Of a DNA stretch of 11,769 nt, positions 7,134-11,769 are shown one piece after another. Made by a program: the position numbers and the translations under genes. Each line of letters opens with the position of its first letter. Positions within the stretch are counted from its first letter, which is position 1. The DNA comes from J051 sp040752255 (lineage in GTDB: Bacteria > Armatimonadota > Fimbriimonadia > Fimbriimonadales > ATM1): the NCBI GenBank assembly GCA_040752255.1, contig JBFMFD010000082.1, positions 1-11,769 on the forward strand. Reading direction: 5' to 3'. Below the pieces are notes generated by a model. That model had not been told where the DNA came from, did not search any database, and saw nothing but the letters and a program-made list of their open reading frames with translations.

Positions 7134-7816
7134 CAATGACTCCTTTCCTTTTCTGAGCCTTTCGACTCCTTGATCACAAACTGAATCGCTGAGACTTCGA
7201 GGCCCTGCATCGCGGGAACGTCGGTTACCGTCCCCTCCGCCTCCTTCACCTTCCCGCTCGATGCGTCAACCCAAGCCTTGTAACTGAGCTGAATCGGCAT
7301 CGATGTCCCCGGCGCGCTGAGAGATGACTTCACGATGATGACGGCGGTCTTGCCTTTCATCTCCTCGAGCAACACGGAGCCGGACAGCTTCGTCCCTGCG
7401 GGGTCACTCGATTCGAACGAGATCGGCACGCTCTTACCGACCAGCAGCGCCTCGGCGGGGAGAACGCCGACGTACCTCAGGAACGACAAGTTGTTCCCCG
7501 CCACGCGAGGCAACCCGTTCAGTACGAAACCGCGGTTATCCATGCGTACTGTAATCGGGGCGATGCTGTTGGTCGGCATCTCGTTCTCCCCGATGCGCAC
7601 GACAACGTCGCCCAAAGCAACCTGCACCGTGGCGCGAAGGCCGTCCACCTCAAGGGTTTTCTCCGACATCTTCAGCGTCACGAGAACGTCTCCCATCGCC
7701 GAGGAGAGCGTAAGGGACACGTCGCGCGACCACTCGTCGCCCGCGCGGAAGACGCGCTGCAGCAGCACCGGCTGTTGCACCGCGAGGAGCGTCGTGGCGG
7801 CGAGCGTGGCGATCAT
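7133..7816 (-). CDS. Unrecognised exported protein B, embedded in the S10 operon between rpsS and rplV
   Basis: I do not recognise this 227-residue protein. It starts MIATLAATTLLAVQQP, a short hydrophobic stretch (residues 2-13) like a signal peptide without a basic n-region. The remainder alternates short hydrophobic and charged segments, as in a beta-rich protein; it has no Cys and no other membrane segment. It looks paralogous to the gene just upstream. Both begin MIA-(P/T)-L, and LQRVFRAGD (19-27) matches LTRVWTTGE there. WVDASSGKVKEAEGT (182-196) matches FVNSKTRKLVKAEGT, and both end in a TFVIRK/QFVIKE strand. Its ATG overlaps the upstream stop (ATGA), and its own stop overlaps the rplV ATG (TGATG), so it is translationally coupled into the ribosomal operon. 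A weak AAGGTGAG lies before the start. Function unknown; periplasmic or surface location is inferred. Confidence 0.85.
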   Translation of the reverse strand: MIATLAATTLLAVQQPVLLQRVFRAGDEWSRDVSLTLSSAMGDVLVTLKMSEKTLEVDGLRATVQVALGDVVVRIGENEMPTNSIAPITVRMDNRGFVLNGLPRVAGNNLSFLRYVGVLPAEALLVGKSVPISFESSDPAGTKLSGSVLLEEMKGKTAVIIVKSSLSAPGTSMPIQLSYKAWVDASSGKVKEAEGTVTDVPAMQGLEVSAIQFVIKESKGSEKERSH

Positions 7817-8532
7817 ACGTCTCTCACCTTCCGTATCACAAACGTGACGGTCATCTTTTCGCCCAAGTCAGGGTCTTCTCCAACAAGGGTGCCTTCCGCC
7901 TTCACCAACTTGCGCGTCTTCGAGTTGACGAAGGTCAGAAGTTCGAACTCGCCGGTAGGCAGTTCCTCACCCTCGGCCTTAATTTGCATGGTCAGCCGGG
8001 CGACGTGCTCCTCGTACAATCGCCCCGTGGCGGTCAGTTTGCCGCTCCCTTTGAGCGTTATTGCGCCGTCCTCGGAGGCCCAATCCACTTTGAATTCTTC
8101 GCCCACCTTGACCTCCGTGGCTGGGACGAAGAGAGCCGGGAGAACAAGCGCGATCGGGTCGTCGGGGTTGTCCAGAGTGAGCTTCTTGGGCAGGCCGTTC
8201 GGGCCGAAGAGCGCCTCGATCGGCTGGGGCGGGTCCATCGCCGGGAACTCCTCCCCACCGAACTTGAGCGTCACCTTCGTCACAGAGGTCTGTACGTTCG
8301 CGTCGCCGCCCTCTCGCGCCTCGAGCACCTTCACCGTAAACTCGGCGACTCCTTCGAACTTCTCTCCTTCGAAGGCGTCCGACTCCATAGTGAGTTCAAG
8401 AATGTAGTCCTGCGTCTCCCCCGTTGTCCAGACCCGCGTCAGGTCAACGCCGGCAGGCGCTTGCGTCTCCGGCTCTTGAGCGTAAGAGCCGAACGAAAGC
8501 ACCAGCACCGAGGCGACGAGGGGAGCGATCAT
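7813..8532 (-). CDS. Unrecognised exported protein A, directly downstream of rpsS
   Basis: An unrecognised 239-residue protein. Residues 1-18 (MIAPLVASVLVLSFGSYA) look like a signal peptide with a plausible cleavage after SYA, before QEPETQAP, although the n-region has no Lys or Arg. The mature part is acidic, free of Cys and rich in alternating hydrophobic residues, consistent with a beta-sandwich or barrel-like fold. No catalytic motif is apparent. A glycine/proline-containing region near 100-115 and the C-terminal block 201-235 align by eye with exported protein B. The ATG at 8532 overlaps the rpsS stop (ATGA). An in-frame stop lies three codons further upstream, so no other start is available, and an AGGAG sits 12 bases before it. 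Reading-frame integrity on the operon strand and coupling on both sides argue that it is real. Function unknown. Confidence 0.85.
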   Translation of the reverse strand: MIAPLVASVLVLSFGSYAQEPETQAPAGVDLTRVWTTGETQDYILELTMESDAFEGEKFEGVAEFTVKVLEAREGGDANVQTSVTKVTLKFGGEEFPAMDPPQPIEALFGPNGLPKKLTLDNPDDPIALVLPALFVPATEVKVGEEFKVDWASEDGAITLKGSGKLTATGRLYEEHVARLTMQIKAEGEELPTGEFELLTFVNSKTRKLVKAEGTLVGEDPDLGEKMTVTFVIRKVRDV

Positions 8533-8816
8533 CTGACTCGGCTACTCCTATCTACGAGCGAGCCGCCGTGCCCTCGGAAGGTGCGCGTCGGTGCGAACTC
8601 GCCAAGCTTGTGCCCTACCATGTTCTCCGTGATGAAAACGGGGATGTGCTTGCGCCCGTCGTGAACCGCGATGGTGTGACCGATCATCTCGGGCACGACC
8701 GTGCTGCGTCGCGACCAAGTCTTGATCATCGCCTTCTTGCCGCCTTCGTTCATCTTCAGCACCTTCTTCATCAGGTGCTCATCAATGAACGGACCTTTCT
8801 TGATGCTTCGTGCCAT
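8529..8816 (-). CDS. rpsS: 30S ribosomal protein S19 (uS19)
   Basis: The 95-residue product begins MARSIKKGPFIDEHLMKKV and contains STVVPEMIGHTIAVHDGRKH (about 38-57) and GHKLGEFAPTRTFRGHGG, the S19 signature. S19 sits in the 30S head with S13 and contacts the A-site region and intersubunit bridge B1a. The start follows the rplB stop by 3 bases, with AAGGAGG 12 bases upstream inside rplB. In a standard S10 operon rplV follows directly; here the stop codon overlaps the start of an exported-protein gene instead. Confidence 0.99.
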   Translation of the reverse strand: MARSIKKGPFIDEHLMKKVLKMNEGGKKAMIKTWSRRSTVVPEMIGHTIAVHDGRKHIPVFITENMVGHKLGEFAPTRTFRGHGGSLVDRSSRVR

Positions 8817-8819
8817 CGG

Positions 8820-9650
8820 TTAGCGCTTCCTCCTTCGAACGATAAACCGGTCGCTCTTTTTGTTGCGTCGAGTTCGCGTTCCGAGCGACTTATTGCCCCA
8901 GCGGTCAACCGGGCCCTTCTTGCGGCCAATGCCCGCCTTCGCCTCGCCGCCGCCGTGTGGGTGATCGCGGGGGGACATCGCCACGCCTCGCACGTGAGGC
9001 TTGCGCCCCTTGCCTCGATTCTTGCCGGCCTTGCCGACCGATTCGTTCTCGTGCTCCGCGTTGCCAACCTCGCCGACCGTTGCGCGGCACTTGGCGTGAA
9101 TCAACCGCATTTCGCCGCTCGGCAAACGAAGTGTAACGTAGTCGCCTTCCTTCGCCATGATTTGCGCGGCCATCCCCGCGGAGCGGGCGATCTGGCCGCC
9201 GTGTCCCGCCTGCAGCTCGACGTTGTGCACGCGGGTACCGAGCGGGATACTCCCTAACGGCAGGCAGTTCCCGGTTCGGATGTCCACGCTCGGGCCGGAT
9301 TGCACCGTGTCGCCGACCTTGAGGTCGTTCGGTGCGATGATGTATCGCTTCTCACCGTCAGCGTAGTGCAGCAATGCGATGCGCGCCGTCCGGAACGGAT
9401 CGTATTCGATGTGAGCGACCTTCGCGGGTACATCGTCTTTATCCCGCTTGAAGTCAATGATTCGGTACAGCCTCTTCGAGCCTGGCCCACGGTGGTAGGA
9501 GGTAATCCGACCCTTGTTGTTCCGTCCACCGGTGCGCCTGCGCCCAACGGTGAGTCCCTTCTCCGGCTCCCGCCGAGTCAGGTCGCTGTAGTCGGACGAG
9601 ACGAGGAACCTTCGTCCAGGCGATGTCGGTTTGTGCTTTCGTACTGCCAT
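8820..9650 (-). CDS. rplB: 50S ribosomal protein L2 (uL2)
   Basis: A 276-residue protein, the normal length. GRNNKGRITSYHRGPGSKRLYR (about residues 42-63) and the C-terminal DHPHGGGEAKAGIGRK region are L2 signatures. D229-H230-P-H232 aligns with the conserved His essential for peptidyl transferase support in E. coli L2 (His229). L2 binds domain IV of 23S rRNA and is needed for subunit association and peptidyl transferase assembly. The residue before DHPH is Arg (MSPRDHPH), where Val is more common (MNPVDHPH). It starts two bases after the rplW stop and is followed by rpsS as usual. Confidence 0.99.
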   Translation of the reverse strand: MAVRKHKPTSPGRRFLVSSDYSDLTRREPEKGLTVGRRRTGGRNNKGRITSYHRGPGSKRLYRIIDFKRDKDDVPAKVAHIEYDPFRTARIALLHYADGEKRYIIAPNDLKVGDTVQSGPSVDIRTGNCLPLGSIPLGTRVHNVELQAGHGGQIARSAGMAAQIMAKEGDYVTLRLPSGEMRLIHAKCRATVGEVGNAEHENESVGKAGKNRGKGRKPHVRGVAMSPRDHPHGGGEAKAGIGRKKGPVDRWGNKSLGTRTRRNKKSDRFIVRRRKR

Positions 9651-9652
9651 GG

Positions 9653-9967
9653 TTACGCTCCGATATCCTCCAGCATCTGCCCGGGAGCAAGCGTGATGAC
9701 CGCCTTCTTCCGGTCGGGCCGCTTGCCCCGAATCTGGCGGCCACGCTGGACCGTCTTGCCCTTCACGTTGATGACGTTGACGTCAACAACTGAAATCCGA
9801 TCCTTTTCCTTCTTCTTCCCTCGGTTGTAGATGGCCTCGATCGCGCGAGCGATCTCGATCTTGTTCGCGTCTCTCGCAACGAAGAACACGTAGCGGCCAT
9901 CCTCCTTAATGCGGATGCTCTTCTCCGTCAGCACGGGGGACAGCACGATCTGTTCAGGTGTTTTCAT
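9653..9967 (-). CDS. rplW: 50S ribosomal protein L23 (uL23)
   Basis: A 104-residue protein beginning MKTPEQIVLSPVLTEKSIRI. The core has YVFFVARDANKIEIARAIEAIY (about 27-48), then the basic loop containing RGKKKEKDR, and ends LAPGQMLEDIGA. L23 sits at the exit tunnel and is the main docking site for trigger factor and SRP. The start ATG overlaps the rplD stop (ATGA). Length and content are ordinary. Confidence 0.99.
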   Translation of the reverse strand: MKTPEQIVLSPVLTEKSIRIKEDGRYVFFVARDANKIEIARAIEAIYNRGKKKEKDRISVVDVNVINVKGKTVQRGRQIRGKRPDRKKAVITLAPGQMLEDIGA

Positions 9968-10644
9968 CGCGACCAGACCTCCTCGATGCGCTTCAGCGCG
10001 TCCTGTGTGATGACGATCTTATGAGCCACCAGCACGTCGCGAGCGCTGAACGCCTGCGTTCGAACCCGCTCATCGCCGCGGCTCACCGAAGCGGGCGCCG
10101 TTCGAACCTCTACGCGTCGCGTCGGGTCGTTGCGCAAGTTCCGGAACGAACGCACGACCGCCTCTTCGACCTCGGGCACCACAACGAGCACCCTCCGCGC
10201 TACTGCCCCGACGCTGTCGAGCAATTGGACCGCCTGCTTCGTCTTCGGCGCGTCGAACGAAATACTGTCCACTACAATGACGTCGCCTGCTTCGAACCGC
10301 GACTTCAAGGCGCCCAAAATGGCCAGCCGGCGCTCCTTGCGATTCACCTTCTGATCGTACGAGCGCGGCTTCGGCGCGTGCGTCACGCCGCCGTGGGCGT
10401 AGTGCGGAGCGCGAATCGAGCCTTGTCGGGCGCGGCCGGTCTTCTTCTGGCGATACGGCTTTCGCCCCCCGCCTCGCACTTCGGCGCGCGTCTTCGTGCT
10501 TTGAGTTCCTTGCCGCTTGTTCGCCTGCTCGGCAACCACTGCGCGATGCAGCACGGGCGCGAGCACGCGCACATCCGTGAGTGAGTCACTCAGTTTGTGC
10601 GTGCCCTTCTTCTTGCCTGATGCGTCTACGACCTGAATCTCCAT
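9964..10644 (-). CDS. rplD: 50S ribosomal protein L4 (uL4)
   Basis: The 226-residue product has the L4 tunnel-loop signature RGGGRKPYRQKKTGRARQGS (about 57-76), followed by APHYAHGGVTHAPKPRSY. L4 reaches into the nascent peptide tunnel with L22; in E. coli it also represses the S10 operon. The start is uncertain by one codon. An ATG at 10644 overlaps the rplC stop as TGATG, with a GGAGG 9 bases upstream. A GTG at 10647 sits 6 bases after the same GGAGG. I give the ATG. It ends in an ATGA overlap with rplW. Confidence 0.98.
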   Translation of the reverse strand: MEIQVVDASGKKKGTHKLSDSLTDVRVLAPVLHRAVVAEQANKRQGTQSTKTRAEVRGGGRKPYRQKKTGRARQGSIRAPHYAHGGVTHAPKPRSYDQKVNRKERRLAILGALKSRFEAGDVIVVDSISFDAPKTKQAVQLLDSVGAVARRVLVVVPEVEEAVVRSFRNLRNDPTRRVEVRTAPASVSRGDERVRTQAFSARDVLVAHKIVITQDALKRIEEVWSR

Positions 10645-11273
10645 CACTGGTTGCCTCCGACCTTGACAATCTGCACCAGCCCGCCGTTCGCCCCCGGCAC
10701 GCTTCCGCTTACAAGAAGAAGGTCGCGCTCGCTATCCACTTGCACAACCTTCAAACCTTTTTGTGTAACCCGCTCGTGGCCCATATGACCGGGGCCGCGC
10801 TTGCCCTTGAAGACGCGCGCCGGCCCGGTCGCCCCGCTGGAGAGCGGACGGCGGTGGGTCATGTAGCCGTGCGTTTGATCCTGGCCCGCGAAGTGGTGCC
10901 GCTTCACGACGCCCGCGAAGCCTCGTCCCTTGCTCGTTCCCGTCACGGCGACGTGTTCCCCTTCGTTGAAGATGTCCACGCCGATGACCTGCCCCACCTG
11001 ATACGCGGAAGGGTCGCTCACTCGGAACTCGCGCAAAACGCGCACCGGCCCTACGCCGGCCTTCTTCAGGTGCCCGATCTCGGGGAACGAGAGCCTCCGC
11101 GGCTTGACTTCGCCGAAGCCGACCTGGACGGCGTTGTAGCCGTCGGTCTCCGCGGTCTTGATTTGTGTGACGACGACCGGCCCCGCTTCGAGGACCGTTA
11201 CCGGCACCATCTTCCCCTCGTCGGAGAAGAGGTGCGTCATTCCGATTTTCTTACCCAGTAATCCCGGTTGCAT
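10644..11273 (-). CDS. rplC: 50S ribosomal protein L3 (uL3)
   Basis: The 209-residue protein begins MQPGLLGKKIGMTHLF, with conserved SKGRGFAGVVKRHHFAGQ (about 124-141) and ARVFKGKRGPGHMGHERVT near 162-180. L3 is an early 50S assembly protein whose central extension reaches the peptidyl transferase centre. At the position of the glutamine methylated by PrmB in enterobacterial L3 (GSIGQ), this protein reads LSSG-A-T-G. By eye the Gln aligns with Gly, so no such methylation is expected. AAGGAG lies 8 bases before the ATG, inside the short gap from rpsJ that could itself encode a 40-residue peptide. Confidence 0.99.
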   Translation of the reverse strand: MQPGLLGKKIGMTHLFSDEGKMVPVTVLEAGPVVVTQIKTAETDGYNAVQVGFGEVKPRRLSFPEIGHLKKAGVGPVRVLREFRVSDPSAYQVGQVIGVDIFNEGEHVAVTGTSKGRGFAGVVKRHHFAGQDQTHGYMTHRRPLSSGATGPARVFKGKRGPGHMGHERVTQKGLKVVQVDSERDLLLVSGSVPGANGGLVQIVKVGGNQ

Positions 11274-11278
11274 TCACT

Positions 11279-11401
11279 TCACTCCTTCGCCTCATCGGCT
11301 TGTGCGGGCGGTGTTCTCCGCGTTGCCCGGTTTCCGGGTCGCTCGTCCGCGCCACGAGGCTTGGTCCGATTGGGTTCTGTTTCCCTTTCCGTAACCTCCA
11401 T
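11279..11401 (-). CDS. Possible 40-residue small protein filling the rpsJ-rplC gap
   Basis: An ATG one base after the rpsJ stop opens a 40-codon frame that ends with TGA five bases before the rplC start and covers nearly the whole 129-base gap. The predicted peptide starts MEVTERETEPNRTKPRGADE and ends QADEAKE. It is almost entirely charged or polar (Glu, Arg, Thr, Pro) and would be disordered. The Shine-Dalgarno is weak, with only TAGG next to the ATG, so initiation would depend on re-initiation after rpsJ. Several AGG/AGA codons and the lack of hydrophobic residues leave chance as a real alternative in this GC-rich sequence. The rplC Shine-Dalgarno lies within its last codons. I do not recognise a homologue. 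Confidence 0.3.
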   Translation of the reverse strand: MEVTERETEPNRTKPRGADERPGNRATRRTPPAQADEAKE

Positions 11402-11402
11402 C

Positions 11403-11711
11403 CTAAAGTTTGATCTCGATGTCCACGCCGCTCGGCAGTTCCAGTCGCATCAGCGCGTCAATCGTCTTGTTCGTCGGGTCGAGGATGTCAATGAGCCGTT
11501 TGTGGGTTCGGATCTCCCAGTGGTCCATTGACTCCTTGTCAATGTGCGGGCCTTTGATCGTGCAGAACCGCCGCACGTTCGTCGGCAGGGGCACGGGGCC
11601 GCTTACGCGGGCGCCTGTCCCGCGAGCGGTTTCCACAATCTTCTCCGCCGATTGGTCAATCGAGCGGTGATCGTACGCTTTGAGTTTGATCCGTACCTTG
11701 TCTGCTCTCAT
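11403..11711 (-). CDS. rpsJ: 30S ribosomal protein S10 (uS10, NusE)
   Basis: A 102-residue protein with IRIKLKAYDHRSID-like sequence at the start (KVRIKLKAYDHRSIDQSAEK), GPVPLPTNVRRFCTI near 38-52, and THKRLIDILDPTNKTIDALM near 69-88. S10 is part of the 30S head and, as NusE, binds NusB in transcription antitermination. The frame stays open to the window edge, with upstream non-ATG starts. The ATG at 11711 is preferred because bacterial S10 begins just there, giving the family length of about 102. It is the first gene of the S10 cluster; whether tuf lies upstream cannot be seen. Confidence 0.99.
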   Translation of the reverse strand: MRADKVRIKLKAYDHRSIDQSAEKIVETARGTGARVSGPVPLPTNVRRFCTIKGPHIDKESMDHWEIRTHKRLIDILDPTNKTIDALMRLELPSGVDIEIKL

Positions 11712-11715
11712 CCTT

Positions 11716-11733
11716 GACTCCGTCGAGGGAGTC
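11716..11733 (-). promoter_or_regulatory. Small hairpin overlapping the rpsJ Shine-Dalgarno
   Basis: In the mRNA sense the sequence is GACTCC-CTCGAC-GGAGTC, a perfect 6-bp inverted repeat with a 6-base loop. The GGAG of the right arm lies 6 bases before the rpsJ ATG, so folding would hide the better ribosome binding site; the AAGG next to the ATG stays free. This could tune initiation of the first gene of the operon. It is short and could be chance, but its placement is notable. Confidence 0.45.
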
Positions 11734-11744
11734 GGGGGGGGGGG
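11734..11744. repeat. Run of 11 G (C in the rpsJ mRNA leader)
   Basis: An uninterrupted homopolymer of 11 G on the plus strand lies directly upstream of the hairpin and rpsJ. It is the only such tract in the window. Its length is at the limit of reliable base calling, so the true count may differ. If real it is a slippage-prone site that could change spacing in the leader. Confidence 0.7.
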
Positions 11745-11769
11745 CAAACACAGAGCCGCCAGCGCGAGA

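Larger units (their letters stand above)
1..11711 (-). other. S10-spc ribosomal protein operon with three inserted non-ribosomal genes
   Basis: All genes share the minus strand and the conserved order rpsJ-rplC-rplD-rplW-rplB-rpsS-rplV-rpsC-rplP-rpmC-rpsQ-rplN-rplX-rplE-rpsN-rpsH-rplF-rplR. Two insertions interrupt it: the exported pair between rpsS and rplV, and the EF-G-like gene between rplE and rpsN. Gaps are mostly 0-5 bases or overlaps (ATGA or TGATG at seven junctions). The larger ones are 129 bases (rpsJ-rplC), 21 (rplX-rplE), 19 (before the EF-G-like gene) and 40 (after it). No convincing terminator or strong internal promoter was seen, so one or two long transcripts are likely. Confidence 0.9.

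Noticed and set aside
3352..8532. Recent horizontal acquisition of the three inserted genes
   Set aside because: No repeats, integrase, tRNA or composition shift flanks them, and base composition and codon style look like the neighbours. The coupled junctions of the exported pair argue for long residence.
11326..11338. Short GC hairpin CCCGG-TTT-CCGGG between rpsJ and rplC as a terminator or attenuator
   Set aside because: The stem is only 5 bp, no U-run follows in the transcript direction, and termination here would cut off the whole operon.
11712..11769. Tail of tuf or another upstream gene at the right edge
   Set aside because: The 58 bases show no EF-Tu C-terminus in any frame. One frame ends in a TGA overlapping the rpsJ ATG, but the stretch is too short and low in complexity to call.

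Overview
The window is a bacterial S10-spc ribosomal protein operon. It lies entirely on the minus strand, so transcription runs from high to low coordinates. In transcription order the genes are rpsJ, rplC, rplD, rplW, rplB, rpsS, two unrecognised exported-protein genes, rplV, rpsC, rplP, rpmC, rpsQ, rplN, rplX, rplE, an EF-G-like GTPase gene, rpsN (zinc type), rpsH, rplF, and the first 24 codons of rplR, which is cut by the left edge. Every base from 1 to 11711 is coding or short intergenic sequence. No RNA gene, IS element, CRISPR array or intrinsic terminator was seen.

Layout. Positions 11712-11769 are a short leader with a run of 11 G (C in the mRNA) and a small hairpin that overlaps the rpsJ Shine-Dalgarno. 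Positions 8529-11711 carry the S10 half, with a possible 40-codon ORF that fills the rpsJ-rplC gap. Positions 7133-8532 hold two tandem, probably paralogous genes for signal-peptide-bearing proteins. They are joined by stop/start overlaps to rpsS upstream, to each other, and to rplV downstream. Positions 3352-7133 carry the standard run from rplV to rplE; L22, S3 and L16 here end in Glu/Ala/Pro-rich acidic tails. Positions 1263-3332 encode an EF-G-like factor placed between rplE and rpsN, which are normally adjacent. Positions 1-1222 return to the normal spc order.

Organism. The sequence is GC-rich (roughly 60% by eye). It has zinc-type S14, frequent ATGA/TGATG gene overlaps, mostly ATG starts with GTG (EF-G-like) and TTG (rpsC) exceptions, and non-ribosomal genes inside the operon. 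This indicates a bacterium outside the best-studied phyla. My guess is an Armatimonadota/Fimbriimonadia-like lineage, at low to moderate confidence; it rests on general impression, not on a database comparison.

How the genes work together. The ribosomal genes supply large- and small-subunit proteins in a co-regulated transcript, and an EF-G-like GTPase here would be made in proportion to ribosomes. The exported pair has no obvious ribosomal role. Its tight coupling means its expression is tied to growth rate, and it is the least explained part of the window.
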